From positions 1,612,001 through 1,676,000 of the forward strand of contig NZ_SNXY01000006.1 of the NCBI RefSeq assembly GCF_004362745.1: a stretch of 64,000 nucleotides of DNA, in the 5' to 3' direction. A program made the position numbers and the translations under genes. The DNA comes from Oharaeibacter diazotrophicus (GTDB lineage: Bacteria > Pseudomonadota > Alphaproteobacteria > Rhizobiales > Pleomorphomonadaceae). Positions 32,767 to 42,619 of this stretch are shown in pieces. The notes under the pieces are model-generated. The model was not told the origin of the DNA and ran no database searches. It saw only the letters and a program-made list of their open reading frames with translations. How positions within the stretch are numbered: the stretch's first letter is position 1; every line of letters starts with the position of its first letter.

Positions 32767-33630
32767 GTGACCGACAGCACCTCCATGCGCTTCTCCGGCA
32801 CCGCCTCCTATGTCGCGACGCCCGATCTCGCCGTCGCGGTCAACGCCGCGGTGACGCTCGAGCGGCCGTTGCTGGTGAAGGGCGAGCCGGGGACGGGCAA
32901 GACGGTGCTTGCGGAGGAGGTCGCGGCCGCGCTGGGGGCGCCGCTGATCGCCTGGCACGTCAAGTCGACCACCAAGGCGGCGCAGGGGCTCTACGAATAC
33001 GACGCGGTCTCGCGCCTGCGCGACGGCCAGCTCGGCGACGAGCGCGTGCGCGACGTCCGCAACTACATCCGCCCCGGCAAGATCTGGGAGGCCTTCGCCA
33101 GCGACGTCCGGCCGGTGCTGCTGATCGACGAGATCGACAAGGCCGACCTCGAGTTCCCGAACGACCTCCTGCTCGAACTCGACCGCATGGAGTTCCACGT
33201 GCACGAGACCGGCGAGACGGTGAAGGCGCTCCGGCGGCCGGTGGTGATCATCACCTCCAACAACGAGAAGGAGCTGCCGGACGCGTTCCTGCGCCGCTGC
33301 TTCTTCCACTACATCCGCTTCCCCGACCGCGAGACCATGGAAACGATCGTCGAGGTCCACTTCCCCGGCCTGAAGAAGCGACTGCTCGCCGCCGCGCTCG
33401 ACGTCTTCTTCGAGCTGCGCGGCGTCCAGGGCCTGCGCAAGCGGCCGTCGACCTCCGAACTGCTCGACTGGATCCGCCTGCTCGTCTCCGAGGACGTCGA
33501 GCCCGAGACCCTGCGCGCCAAGGACGCCCGCAGCATGATTCCGCCGCTCGCCGGCGCCCTGATCAAGAACGAGCAGGACATCCACCTGTTCGAGCGCCTC
33601 GCCTTCATGGCCCGGCGCGAGGGGCGCTGA
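32767..33630 (+). CDS. MoxR-family AAA+ ATPase
   Basis: 287 residues from GTG with AGGA 7 nt upstream. Walker A GEPGTGKT (residues 39-46), Walker B LLIDEID (residues 118-124) and sensor-1-like ITSNNEKELPDAFLRRC. MoxR ATPases work with von Willebrand A proteins to mature or load cofactors into target complexes. The matching CoxE-like VWA gene lies 3.3 kb away on the same strand, separated by three minus-strand genes. Confidence 0.9.
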   Translation: MTDSTSMRFSGTASYVATPDLAVAVNAAVTLERPLLVKGEPGTGKTVLAEEVAAALGAPLIAWHVKSTTKAAQGLYEYDAVSRLRDGQLGDERVRDVRNYIRPGKIWEAFASDVRPVLLIDEIDKADLEFPNDLLLELDRMEFHVHETGETVKALRRPVVIITSNNEKELPDAFLRRCFFHYIRFPDRETMETIVEVHFPGLKKRLLAAALDVFFELRGVQGLRKRPSTSELLDWIRLLVSEDVEPETLRAKDARSMIPPLAGALIKNEQDIHLFERLAFMARREGR

Positions 33631-33645
33631 CGGAGCGCCCTGGAA

Positions 33646-33667
33646 GGGAGGGCCGTTCAGCCCTCCC
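33646..33667. terminator. Hairpin between the MoxR gene and ycjF-like gene
   Basis: GGGAGGGC-CGTTCA-GCCCTCCC, an 8-bp stem between the convergent genes; it overlaps the last codons of the minus-strand gene. Confidence 0.5.
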
Positions 33668-34682
33668 CCTTCTCCGCCCTGCTCAGGATGCCGCCCATCA
33701 CGTCGGAGACGCCGGGCCGCGGCAGCGACGCGAACGGCAGCGGGCGGCAGACGTCGATCGCGGCGAGGCCCACCCGCGCGGTGAGGAGACCGTTGACGAC
33801 GCCCTCGCCGAGCCGGGCCGACAGGCGGGCCGCGAGGCCGTGGCCGACGATCTGCTGCACCAGCCCGTCGCCGACCGCCATGCCGCCGGTGACCGCGAGA
33901 TGGCCGACCACGTGCCGGGTCAGCCGCACGAAGCCGACGAGGCCGGGCCGTCCGCCGTAGAGGTCGGCGAGGCGGCGGACGAGGCCGAGCACCGCCACCA
34001 GCACGAAGATCACGTCGACGATCGCCCGCGGCGACACCGCCGTCACCACCGACACCCGCTTGGCCGCGTCCGAGACCAGCCGCCGCGCCGCCGCGTCGAG
34101 CGGGGCCAGCACCTCCGCCTCGGCGAGGCCGACGAGGTCGCGCCCGTCGATGACTTCGCGCAGGTGCCCGGCGATCGCGGCGCGACCGGCCGCCGTCTCC
34201 GGCCGATCGGCGTAGAGCGCGACGAGGTCGCGCACCACCTTGCCGGCGCGGGCGTCGTCGTCGGCGGCGGCCGCCGCCTCGGCCTCGGCGCGCAGCCGAT
34301 CGATCCGCTCGACGCGCAGGATCCCGGCGACCTCGCGCACCACCAGCCCGACCGCGCCGACGGCGACCAGGGCCGCGAGCGCGAGGCCGAGCCAGCCGAG
34401 CCAGTCGGCGCGCTCGAACAGGTCGCGGATCAGCCGGTCGACCGCGAGGCCGATGCCGAGCGAGACGAGGCCACCGAGGCCGGTCCACAGCAGCCGGCCC
34501 CAGCGCGGCCCGCGCCGCTTCGGCAGCGGCACGGGGAGCGGCGCGGTGTCGTCGGCGGCGCCGTCGACCTCCGGCTCGACGACGATCCGGGCGTGCGCCG
34601 GCGGCGCCTCGCCGGCGGGGACCACGACGACGCCCTCGCCGTCGATGCGGAAGGCGGCGGGCTTGCGCGGGGTGCCGGTCAT
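33657..34682 (-). CDS. YcjF-like (UPF0283) membrane protein
   Basis: 341 residues. Two transmembrane helices at about residues 65-82 and 93-115 (LGWLGLALAALVAVGAVGLVV). The C-terminal domain has IVDVIFVLVAVLGLVRRLADLYGG and GGMAVGDGLVQQIVGHGLAARLSARLGEGVVNG-like segments, typical of this family. Its ATG overlaps the stop of the YcjX-like gene (ATGA). Inner-membrane; function unknown, usually paired with YcjX. Confidence 0.82.
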   Translation of the reverse strand: MTGTPRKPAAFRIDGEGVVVVPAGEAPPAHARIVVEPEVDGAADDTAPLPVPLPKRRGPRWGRLLWTGLGGLVSLGIGLAVDRLIRDLFERADWLGWLGLALAALVAVGAVGLVVREVAGILRVERIDRLRAEAEAAAAADDDARAGKVVRDLVALYADRPETAAGRAAIAGHLREVIDGRDLVGLAEAEVLAPLDAAARRLVSDAAKRVSVVTAVSPRAIVDVIFVLVAVLGLVRRLADLYGGRPGLVGFVRLTRHVVGHLAVTGGMAVGDGLVQQIVGHGLAARLSARLGEGVVNGLLTARVGLAAIDVCRPLPFASLPRPGVSDVMGGILSRAEKGEG

Positions 34683-36295
34683 GCCAGTCGGTCTCCGATC
34701 AGGAAGTCGAGCGCGCGGTCGAGCCGGATGTGCGGCAGCGACAGCGTCACGCCCTCGGCGGTCCGCTCGATCTGCGGCGGGCGGAACCTCAGGAAGCGCA
34801 TGTCCGGCACCAGCGAACGGGTCGAAAGCCCCGTGCCGTCGAGGTCCGCGTCGGCCGTCGGATCCGCCGTGCCTGCGACTTCGGGCGCGGCTTCAACATC
34901 CGGATTCCCCGCGCGAGATCGTCGAATCTCCGCATGAAGGTCCGCGAAAAGAACTTCCGGATCGGCCGGCAAGTCGCCGGGGAACAAGGCGATTTCCTCG
35001 TCTCCGGTGTAGGTCGAGCCGTCGAGCGTCTCGCCGGCGCGGGGCACCCCGAGGATGCAGGGCAGGCTCTCGCCGCCGCGCCGCACCGTCGCCTCGCGCG
35101 TCGCCCGCACTGCCGCGACCGCGCGCACGTCGACCTCGGCACCGGCGAAGGCGGCCCGGCGCGAGGCGGCCTCGACCAGCCGGCGCAGGATCGCCTCCAG
35201 GCGGTCGTGGCTGACGTGGTGCAGGTGGTCGGCCTTGGTGGCGGCGAACAGGATGCGATCGATCCGCCGCGTCAGGACGCCCGACAGCCAGGACGACCGG
35301 CCCGGCCGGAAGCAGGCGAGGATCTCGGCGAGCGCCGCCTCGAGGTCGGCGACCGCGGCGGTGCCGCCGTTGAGGGCGGCGAGCACGTCGACCAGTACGA
35401 CCTGCCGGTCGAGCCGGGCGAAGTGGGTGCGGAAGAACGGGCGCACCACCACGTCCTTGTAGGCCTCGTAGCGCCGCTCCATCAGCGCCCACAGGCTGTC
35501 GCGCGGCGCCTCGCCCTCGGCCGGCAGGTCGAGCGGCGCGAAGGTGATCGCCGGCGAACCGGCGAGGTCGCCGGGCATCAGGAAGCGGCCCGGCGGCACC
35601 ATCGACAGCGCGTGGCCGTCCCCGCGGGCGGCGGCGAGATAGCCGGTGAAGAGCCCGTGCGCCTCGGCGGCGACGCCCTCGTCGGCCGGTCCCGCCGGAT
35701 CGGTGGTCGCGAGATGGGCGAGCCACGGCCCGGCGATTTCGGCCCGCGCCGGCATGCGGGCGCGTGCAACGGTCTCGCGGGCGAAGGTCCGGTAGTCCTT
35801 GGCGAGCAGCGGCAGGTCGAGCAGCCACTCGCCGGGGTAGTCGACGATGTCGAGGTCGAGCCGGCCGCGGCCGAGCCTTCGGCCGAGGAAGGTGGCGCTC
35901 TCGTAGGCGATCGACAGCCGCATCTCCGAGATCATGCGGGTCGATTCCGGCCAGACCCGGTCGCCGACCAGGGCGCGGACGTGGCCGCGGTAGTCGAAGG
36001 TCGGGACGTCGTCGTGGCGCTGCGGCTTCAGCTCGGCGCCGATCAGCCGCCGGCTCTTCCACGGCTCGAACAGCGGCAGCCGGCCGCCGTGGACCAGGTT
36101 GTGCACCAGCGCGGTGATGAACACCGTCTTGCCGGCGCGCGCGAGCCCGGTGACGCCGAGCCGGAGCGGCGGAGCGCCGAGGCTGGTGGCGTATTCGTAG
36201 ACGTTGTCGAGGGCGATCCGCGCCTCGTCGGTCAGGGAAGAGAGCCCCAAGTCGGTCCTCCGGTCGGGCCGGCCGACGCCGGCCGCGCTTCCCAT
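34679..36295 (-). CDS. YcjX-like (DUF463) P-loop protein
   Basis: 538 residues. P-loop GLARAGKT at about residues 51-58 (LRLGVTGLARAGKTVFITALVHNL), followed by DIVDYPGEWLLDLPLL as a switch-like region and VVLVDVLAALNGG. These are hallmarks of the YcjX GTPase-like family. It is coupled to the YcjF-like membrane protein. The pair is associated with envelope stress in some bacteria; direct function unknown. Confidence 0.82.
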   Translation of the reverse strand: MGSAAGVGRPDRRTDLGLSSLTDEARIALDNVYEYATSLGAPPLRLGVTGLARAGKTVFITALVHNLVHGGRLPLFEPWKSRRLIGAELKPQRHDDVPTFDYRGHVRALVGDRVWPESTRMISEMRLSIAYESATFLGRRLGRGRLDLDIVDYPGEWLLDLPLLAKDYRTFARETVARARMPARAEIAGPWLAHLATTDPAGPADEGVAAEAHGLFTGYLAAARGDGHALSMVPPGRFLMPGDLAGSPAITFAPLDLPAEGEAPRDSLWALMERRYEAYKDVVVRPFFRTHFARLDRQVVLVDVLAALNGGTAAVADLEAALAEILACFRPGRSSWLSGVLTRRIDRILFAATKADHLHHVSHDRLEAILRRLVEAASRRAAFAGAEVDVRAVAAVRATREATVRRGGESLPCILGVPRAGETLDGSTYTGDEEIALFPGDLPADPEVLFADLHAEIRRSRAGNPDVEAAPEVAGTADPTADADLDGTGLSTRSLVPDMRFLRFRPPQIERTAEGVTLSLPHIRLDRALDFLIGDRLA

Positions 36296-36347
36296 GTGGC
36301 GACGCGGAGGGCGGATTGCAAAAGGAGACGAGACCCGACCGGCCGGA

Positions 36348-36899
36348 TCAGTCGTCGACGTCGGTGATGGCGGGGTCGCCGACCACCTCGAGCTCGCGGG
36401 CGCGGAAGAAGGCGACGATGCGCCCGCTCCGCGGGTCGAGGCCGGACCAGTCGTCGCCGTCGAAGTCGATCACGGCGAGGCCGGAGGTCGGGAATTTCGC
36501 CGCGATCGAGGCGGTGATGTCCGGGTTGCCGCGGCCGATCAGCGTCAGCGCGGTCTCCTGGATCACCGGGTTGTGGCCGATCAGCAGCAGCGTGCGGGCC
36601 GCGCCGCCGTGGCGGCGGATCGTCGGCGCGTAGGTGCCGCCGGGGCAGTCGTAGATGGTGCGCAGGAACTGCGCCTCGAAGTCGTGGCGCAGGAACGGCA
36701 GCACCGCCGCGAAGGTCTCGCGCGTGCGCCGCGACGACGAGCACAGCACCCGGTCCGGCGAGAGCGAATGGTCGGCCATGTGCCGCCCCATCAGCGGCGC
36801 CGCCGCCCGCCCGCGCAGGTTCAGCGGCCTGTCGAAGTCCGACAGGCCGGTGTCGTCCCACGACGACTTGGCGTGGCGCAGCAGCAGCAGACGGGGCAT
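36348..36899 (-). CDS. SixA-type histidine phosphatase family protein
   Basis: 183 residues. Catalytic RHAKS motif near the start (LLLRHAKSSW), the second half-site SSRRTRETF and the late LIGHNP histidine motif. These define the histidine phosphatase (SixA) branch. GGAG lies 5 nt before ATG 36899. Targets could be phospho-histidine HPt domains; the nearest HPt gene is at 42263. No direct link is shown. Confidence 0.88.
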   Translation of the reverse strand: MPRLLLLRHAKSSWDDTGLSDFDRPLNLRGRAAAPLMGRHMADHSLSPDRVLCSSSRRTRETFAAVLPFLRHDFEAQFLRTIYDCPGGTYAPTIRRHGGAARTLLLIGHNPVIQETALTLIGRGNPDITASIAAKFPTSGLAVIDFDGDDWSGLDPRSGRIVAFFRARELEVVGDPAITDVDD

Positions 36900-36974
36900 G
36901 GTCACTCCGGTACGTTGGCGGCTCCGCCGCGGACGCGCATACTACCGCGATTCCGCCCCGCTGGGACCGCCGGC

Positions 36975-38156
36975 ATGTTCCCGACCTTCTTCGCCGAGTT
37001 GCGCGCCGCCGGCATTCCGGTGAGCCCGCGCGAGTATCTCGACCTGATGCGCGCCCTCGACCTCGGCGTGCCCGAGACCCGCGTCGAGGACTTCTACCAC
37101 CTCGCCCGCGTCGTCCTCGTCAAGGACGAGAAGCATCTCGACCGCTTCGACCGCGTCTTCGCCCGGGTGTTCCAGGGCCTCGGCGAGACCCTTTCCGGCG
37201 TCGAGACGACCGAACTCCCAGAGGAATGGCTGCGCAAGCTCCTCGAGCGCCACCTGACCGAGGCCGAGAAGGCCGAGATCGAGGCGCTCGGCGGCTTCGA
37301 CAAGCTGATGGAGACGCTGCGCGAACGTCTCGCCGAACAGAAGGGCCGCCACCAGGGCGGCTCCAAGTGGATCGGCACCGCCGGCACCTCGCCCTTCGGC
37401 GCCTACGGCTACAATCCGGAGGGCGTCCGGATCGGCCAGGACGAGAGCCGGCACCGGCGCGCCGTCAAGGTCTGGGACCGCCGCGACTTCCGCGACCTCG
37501 ACGACACCGTCGAGATCGGCACCCGCCAGATCAAGGTGGCGCTGAAGCGCCTGCGCCGCTTCGCGCGCACCGGCGCGGCCGACGAGCTCGACCTCTCGGG
37601 CACCATCGACGCCACCGCCCGCCAGGGCTGGCTCGACGTCCGCCTCCGCCCGGAGCGCCGCAACGCCGTGCGCGTGCTGCTGCTGCTCGACGTCGGAGGC
37701 TCGATGGACGACCACGTCCGGGTGACGTCGGAGCTGTTCTCGGCGGCGCGCGGCGAGTTCAAGTCGCTGCACCACTACTACTTCCACAACTGCGTCTACG
37801 AGGGCGTCTGGGCCGCCAACGCCCGCCGCCATGCCGAGCGCGTGCCGACCCTCGACGTGATCCGCACCTTCCCCCCCGACACCCGCGTGGTGATCGTCGG
37901 CGACGCCGCCATGAGCCCCTACGAGATCACCCATCCGGGCGGCTCGGTCGAACACTGGAACGAGGAGCCCGGCGCCGTCTGGCTGCGCCGCCTCGTCGAC
38001 GCCTTCCCGAAGCTCGCCTGGATCAACCCGGTCGGCGAGCGCGAATGGGACTGGACCCACTCCATCCGCCTCGTCCGCGACATCGTCGGCCCCGACCGCA
38101 TGGTGCCGCTGACGCTGGAAGGGCTGGACCGGGCGATGCGGCAGCTCGGGCGGTGA
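36975..38156 (+). CDS. CoxE-like VWA domain protein
   Basis: 393 residues from ATG 36975. The helical N-terminal domain includes YLDLMRALDLGVPE. The C-terminal VWA-like fold starts LLLLDVGGSMDDH (modified MIDAS, glycine in place of the first serine) and continues FHNCVYEGVW and VVIVGDAAMSPYE. CoxE-type proteins partner with MoxR ATPases such as that at 32767. Confidence 0.85.
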   Translation: MFPTFFAELRAAGIPVSPREYLDLMRALDLGVPETRVEDFYHLARVVLVKDEKHLDRFDRVFARVFQGLGETLSGVETTELPEEWLRKLLERHLTEAEKAEIEALGGFDKLMETLRERLAEQKGRHQGGSKWIGTAGTSPFGAYGYNPEGVRIGQDESRHRRAVKVWDRRDFRDLDDTVEIGTRQIKVALKRLRRFARTGAADELDLSGTIDATARQGWLDVRLRPERRNAVRVLLLLDVGGSMDDHVRVTSELFSAARGEFKSLHHYYFHNCVYEGVWAANARRHAERVPTLDVIRTFPPDTRVVIVGDAAMSPYEITHPGGSVEHWNEEPGAVWLRRLVDAFPKLAWINPVGEREWDWTHSIRLVRDIVGPDRMVPLTLEGLDRAMRQLGR

Positions 38157-38323
38157 GGGCTGGGCTTCCCGGACGGTGCGACCCGAGGGCATCGTCGCCC
38201 GGCAGGACCCGCATGGTCGCAACGTGAAGGCGACGCCGGCCTCCCCCCTGCCCAAATCACCCGCCCGGGTCTAGGCTCTCCCGGCCCGCATCCCGTGCGA
38301 TGCCTCCGGAGACCCGACGTGTC

Positions 38324-39703
38324 ATGACAGGACTTGCCGACGCCGCCCCGCGCTTCACCTCGGCGGACGACGCCATCCACTGGCTGCGCGAGCGGCGCAT
38401 CGACGAGGTCGAGTGCATCGTCCCGGACATGAACGGCATCATGCGCGGCAAGATCGTGCCGCGCGAGGACTTCATCCGCATCGTCGACGCCGGCGTGCGG
38501 CTGCCGGAATTCGTGTTCTTCCAGGCCGTCACCGGCGACAGCGCCGACGACAGCGAGATCGTCAACCCGCTCGACCGCGACGTCCGCTGCGTGCCCGACC
38601 TCACCACGCTCCGCGTCGTGCCCTGGTACGAGGAGCCGACCGCGCAGGTGATCTGCGACTGCTACTTCGCCGACGGCCGCATGGTCGACTTCGCGCCGCG
38701 CTCGGTGCTGCGCCGGGTCGTCGAGCTCTACGCCGAAAAGGGCCTGCGCCCGGTCGTGGCGCCCGAGCTCGAGTTCTACCTGACCGCCAACAACCTGGAC
38801 CCCGACCTGCCGATCGAGGTGCCGATCGGCCTCTCCGGGCGCAAGGAGAGCGGGCGGCAGGCCTACGGCATCGAGCACGCCAACGACTTCGACCACGTCG
38901 TCAACCTGATGTACGACTATTGCGAGGCCTCGCGGATCGAGATCGCGACCATGGCCCACGAGGCCGGCCCCGCCCAGCTCGAGATGAACTTCCGCCACGG
39001 CGACCCGATCGAGCGGGCCGACCAGACCTTCCTGTTCAAGCGCACCGCCCGCCTCGCCGCCCGCAAATACGACATGGTGGCGACCTTCATGGCGATGCCG
39101 CACCAGGACATGCCGGGATCGGCCACCCACATCCACCAGTCGATCGTGCGGATCGACGACGGCGGCAACATCTTCGCCGCGCCCGACGGCTCCGACGCCC
39201 CCGCCCTCCTCCACTACATCGGCGGCCTGCAGCGCTTCGTGCCCCCGGCGATGAGCCTGTTCTGCCCCAACGTGAACAGCTACCGCCGCATCCGCCTCGA
39301 GAGCGACGCGCCGATCAACGTCCACTGGGGCCGCGACAACCGCACCTGCGGCCTGCGCGTGCCGGATTCCGGGCCGGAGGCGCGCCGCGTCGAGAACCGC
39401 GTCATCGGCGCCGACAGCAACCCCTACGTCGCCATGGCGGCGACGCTCGCCGCCGGGCTGATCGGCCTGGAGGAGAAGATCGAGCCCGAGCCGGTGGTCG
39501 AGGTCAACGCCCACACCCTCGGCGTCTCGCTGCCCTCGCACCTCTCCGACGCGCTCGAGGAACTCGCCGCCTGCGAACCGATGAAGCGCGTCCTCGGCCC
39601 GCGCTTCGTCGAGGCCTACATCGACGTCAAGCGCCTGGAGTGGCGGCTCTACAACCGCGTCATCTCGAGCTGGGAGCGCGAATACCTGCTGCTCAACGTC
39701 TGA
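38324..39703 (+). CDS. Glutamine synthetase family protein
   Basis: 459 residues. GS catalytic landmarks: APELEFYL, AGPAQLEMNF, ATHIHQSI (metal/ATP region), NSYRRI and DNRTCGLRVP. The sequence type is that of gamma-glutamyl-amine or gamma-glutamylputrescine synthetases, not GlnA, as no adenylylation-site region is evident. It ligates glutamate to an amine using ATP. Start ATG 38324 is preferred; 38300 is an alternative. No puu-like neighbours are present. Confidence 0.85.
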   Translation: MTGLADAAPRFTSADDAIHWLRERRIDEVECIVPDMNGIMRGKIVPREDFIRIVDAGVRLPEFVFFQAVTGDSADDSEIVNPLDRDVRCVPDLTTLRVVPWYEEPTAQVICDCYFADGRMVDFAPRSVLRRVVELYAEKGLRPVVAPELEFYLTANNLDPDLPIEVPIGLSGRKESGRQAYGIEHANDFDHVVNLMYDYCEASRIEIATMAHEAGPAQLEMNFRHGDPIERADQTFLFKRTARLAARKYDMVATFMAMPHQDMPGSATHIHQSIVRIDDGGNIFAAPDGSDAPALLHYIGGLQRFVPPAMSLFCPNVNSYRRIRLESDAPINVHWGRDNRTCGLRVPDSGPEARRVENRVIGADSNPYVAMAATLAAGLIGLEEKIEPEPVVEVNAHTLGVSLPSHLSDALEELAACEPMKRVLGPRFVEAYIDVKRLEWRLYNRVISSWEREYLLLNV

Positions 39704-39724
39704 CGGCGAGCCGGGCGCGCGGCG

Positions 39725-40867
39725 TCACCCCTCGACCGCCGCGCCCGCGGTCGACGGACCGGTGCCCCGGGCGGCCCGGGCGGCGAGGCCCTCGAACAGC
39801 CGGCGGCCCGGCAATTCGACGAAGCGCCGGGTCGCGCTCGCGAGAAGGGCGACCAGGGCGACGTAGAGCACGGGGATGGCGACCATCGCCACCGCCGGAC
39901 GGCCCGGCGCGAGGGCGATCACCGCCGCGGCGATGCGCGGCACGACGCTGGTCACCACGAGGGCGTGCAGCAGGTAGATCGAGTAGGACAGCCGGCCGAG
40001 CGTCTGGAACGGCGCGGTGCGCAGGAGCCGCGACGGCAGCCCGGCCTCGCGGGCGAGCACCGCGATCAGCACCACGTACACCGCCGGCGCGGCGAATTCG
40101 AAGGCCGTGCCGGGGGAAAGGGCGACGAAGGCGGCGGCGATCGCCAGCGCCGCGACCTCGGCGACGGTGCCGCCGGGCACCCGGTGGCCGTGGGCGCGCC
40201 AGAACGCGGCCAGCAGCATGCCGGCGAAGAAGCCGTAGAGGCAGCGCGGCACGCCGAAGTCGTAGGTCGCGTCCATACGGTGCGGCGACAGCGCGGCGAC
40301 CGTGAGCCCACCGGCGGCGCACAGCAGCGCGGCGAGCACGAGGCGCAGCCGCGGCCGTCCGACCGTCGGCACCACGACGGCGGCGAAAACGCCGTAGACC
40401 CAGAACTCCGCCGCCATCGACCACGACGGGAAGTTCCACGTCAGGTCGGCCTCGGTGTCGAAGACGTGGATCAGCAGGAGGTTGGGCAACAGCGTGTCGA
40501 GCGGGCGCTGGCCCGTGAAGGGTGCGAAGTGGGGCACGTAGCCGAAGCCGGCGGCGGCGACCATCTTGGCGAGTTCGGCCCCCACGAACAGCGTCAGCAC
40601 CGCCGCGTGCAGCGGCCAGACGCGCCCGAGCCGGCGGACGAGGAAGGCGGCCGAGCCGGCGGCGTCGCCGAGCCGGTCGGCGTAGACCAGCGCGATCACG
40701 AAACCGGACAGCACGAAGAACACGTCGACCAGCACGTGGCCGCGCGTCAGCCAGCCGCCGAAACCGACGTAGCCGGTCATCTCGAGATGGGCGAGCGCGA
40801 TCAGCACCGAACAGGTGCCGCGCAGACCGTCGAGTGCCCTGAGCCGCACGGCGGACGCCCTCCCCAT
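39725..40867 (-). CDS. Acyltransferase 3 family membrane protein (OafA-like)
   Basis: 380 residues. Starts with RLRALDGLRGTCSVLIALAH, the acyltransferase-3 histidine region. About ten hydrophobic helices follow, with FFVLSGFVIALVYADRL and the late GRLSYSIYLLHALVV motif. Such enzymes O-acetylate or succinylate surface sugars. It converges with the glutamine synthetase-like gene. Its substrate is unknown; lipopolysaccharide or the predicted flagellar glycan are both possible. Confidence 0.85.
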   Translation of the reverse strand: MGRASAVRLRALDGLRGTCSVLIALAHLEMTGYVGFGGWLTRGHVLVDVFFVLSGFVIALVYADRLGDAAGSAAFLVRRLGRVWPLHAAVLTLFVGAELAKMVAAAGFGYVPHFAPFTGQRPLDTLLPNLLLIHVFDTEADLTWNFPSWSMAAEFWVYGVFAAVVVPTVGRPRLRLVLAALLCAAGGLTVAALSPHRMDATYDFGVPRCLYGFFAGMLLAAFWRAHGHRVPGGTVAEVAALAIAAAFVALSPGTAFEFAAPAVYVVLIAVLAREAGLPSRLLRTAPFQTLGRLSYSIYLLHALVVTSVVPRIAAAVIALAPGRPAVAMVAIPVLYVALVALLASATRRFVELPGRRLFEGLAARAARGTGPSTAGAAVEG

Positions 40868-40996
40868 GATCGCCCCGACGCGGCATCCTGCACGACAAAG
40901 ATGAATCCCGCGCTGACGGCGCCACCGGCCGGCGACGACCGCAAGACCGATCAACGACGGCCGTGGCATTCGATCGGCCGTGGAGGACGGACGGAC

Positions 40997-41827
40997 ATGG
41001 CGAAACGGACGACACGGGCCGAATACGTGAGACGCATGACCAAGGTGGCGCTCTACATCGACGCCAACCTCGACGGCGACCTCTCGCTCGACCGTCTCGC
41101 CGACGTCGCCTGCTTCTCCCGCTTCCACTTCCAGCGGATCTACGCCGCGCTCGCCGGCGAGACAGTCGCCGAGACCGTGCAGCGTCTGCGCCTCTATCGC
41201 GCCTCGGGCGAACTCGCCCGTACCGACCGGCCGATCGAGGTGGTGGCGCGGCGGGCCGGCTTCGGCTCGAAGGCGGCGTTTACCCGCGCCTTCCGCCGTC
41301 GCTTCGGCGCCACGCCGGGGGCGCTCAGGGCCGGATCCGCCTTCAGGCAGGAGCAGAACGACATGACCGAACTCGACATCCGCACCATCGCCCCGATCCG
41401 TTGCGCCGCGGTTCCCCACCGGGGGCCCTACACGGAGATCGGCCCGAAATACGGCCAGCTCGCCGCATGGGCCGCGGCCGCCGGCCTGTCGTGGGAGCGC
41501 CCGCGCGTCCTCGCGATCCCCTACGACGACCCGAAGACCGTGCCGGCCGCCGACCTGCGCGCGCACGCCTGCCTCGCGGTAGACGACACGGTCGTCGTCA
41601 CCCCGCCGGCCGAGGAGGTGGTGATCGCCGGCGGCCGCTACGCGGTGTTCCGCCACGTCGGCCCCTACGCCGACCTGCACCGGACCTACCGGCGGATCTT
41701 CGGCGAGGCGCTGCCGGCCGCGGGCCTCGAACCCGCCGACCGGCCCTCGTTCGAGGACTACCTGAACGCGCCCGCGGTCACCCCGCCCGCGGCGCTCCTC
41801 ACCGACATCTACGTGCCCCTGCCCTGA
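40997..41827 (+). CDS. AraC-family regulator with GyrI-like domain
   Basis: 276 residues. N-terminal double HTH (LADVACFSRFHFQRIYAALAGE and VVARRAGFGSKAAFTRAFRRRFG). C-terminal GyrI-like small-molecule domain (AVPHRGPYTEIGPKYGQL and RYAVFRHVGPYADL). This Rob/SoxS-type layout fits a ligand-sensing activator, often of efflux genes. GGAGG lies upstream of the ATG. It is divergent from the acyltransferase gene. Confidence 0.9.
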   Translation: MAKRTTRAEYVRRMTKVALYIDANLDGDLSLDRLADVACFSRFHFQRIYAALAGETVAETVQRLRLYRASGELARTDRPIEVVARRAGFGSKAAFTRAFRRRFGATPGALRAGSAFRQEQNDMTELDIRTIAPIRCAAVPHRGPYTEIGPKYGQLAAWAAAAGLSWERPRVLAIPYDDPKTVPAADLRAHACLAVDDTVVVTPPAEEVVIAGGRYAVFRHVGPYADLHRTYRRIFGEALPAAGLEPADRPSFEDYLNAPAVTPPAALLTDIYVPLP

Positions 41828-41875
41828 CGGGCGCGGCTTCGCGGCGACCCGTCACGACGGGCCGCCGCGACGGGC

Positions 41876-42196
41876 TCAGGCCTGACGCTCGGGAATGCGC
41901 ACGACGAGACCGTCGAGCTCGGGCTTGACCTTGATCTGGCACGACAGCCGGGAGGTCGGCCGGACGTCGAAGGCGAAGTCCAGCATGTCCTCTTCCATCG
42001 GCTCCGGCGGGCCGACGCGATCGGTCCAGGCATCGTCGACGTAGACGTGGCAGGTGGCGCAGGAGCAGGCGCCGCCGCACTCGGCCTCGATGCCGGGCAC
42101 CATGTGCTTGACGGCATTCTCCATCACGGTCGAGCCGACGGGCGCGTCGACGGCGTATTCGGCGCCGTCCGGCGCGACGTAGGTGATCTTGGGCAT
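41876..42196 (-). CDS. Adrenodoxin-type 2Fe-2S ferredoxin
   Basis: 106 residues. Cluster ligands Cys40, Cys46, Cys49 and Cys86 (C-x5-C-x2-C-x36-C) in [17 protein letters not shown], as in adrenodoxin/FdxB. It is an electron donor, for example to cytochrome P450 or Fe-S assembly. No partner reductase is nearby. Confidence 0.94.
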   Translation of the reverse strand: MPKITYVAPDGAEYAVDAPVGSTVMENAVKHMVPGIEAECGGACSCATCHVYVDDAWTDRVGPPEPMEEDMLDFAFDVRPTSRLSCQIKVKPELDGLVVRIPERQA

Positions 42197-42262
42197 GGGT
42201 TTCTCGGCGTTCCCAGGACTTCTCGCGGGGTCGCTCCGGTCATAGCGGCCCCGCCGCCGACG

Positions 42263-42619
42263 TCAAGCCGACGCGCCGCCGCGAAGATGCTCCCGGATCG
42301 CCGCGGCCGCGGTCTCGACCGCCCGGCGGACCGCGCCGACGGCCCGCTCAGCCTCGACCGATCCGTCGAGGAAGGCCCGCTCCGCCTCGGCCGCCGCGGC
42401 GGCGACCGCGGGCGCGCCGATGCCGCGCGCCGAGCCGAGCAGCTTGTGGGCCGCCCCGGCACGGTCGGCGCCGGGATCCTCGATCGCCGCCACCAGGGCC
42501 GCCGACTGCGTCAGGAACAGGCCGAGCACCTCGCGCGCGAGGCCGGCGTCGCCGAAGGTCTGGCGATCGAGGTGGGCGAAGTCGATCGGCTCGGCCTCTC
42601 CGACGGCAAGTCCCGGCAT
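42263..42619 (-). CDS. HPt-domain phosphotransfer protein
   Basis: 118 residues from ATG 42619, preceded by GGGA. Core HPt helix AGAAHKLLGSARGIGA with phospho-accepting His58. It is small and alone, so it would shuttle phosphate between unlinked kinases and response regulators. Resembles ChpT-independent HPt proteins; the partner is unknown. Confidence 0.8.
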   Translation of the reverse strand: MPGLAVGEAEPIDFAHLDRQTFGDAGLAREVLGLFLTQSAALVAAIEDPGADRAGAAHKLLGSARGIGAPAVAAAAAEAERAFLDGSVEAERAVGAVRRAVETAAAAIREHLRGGASA

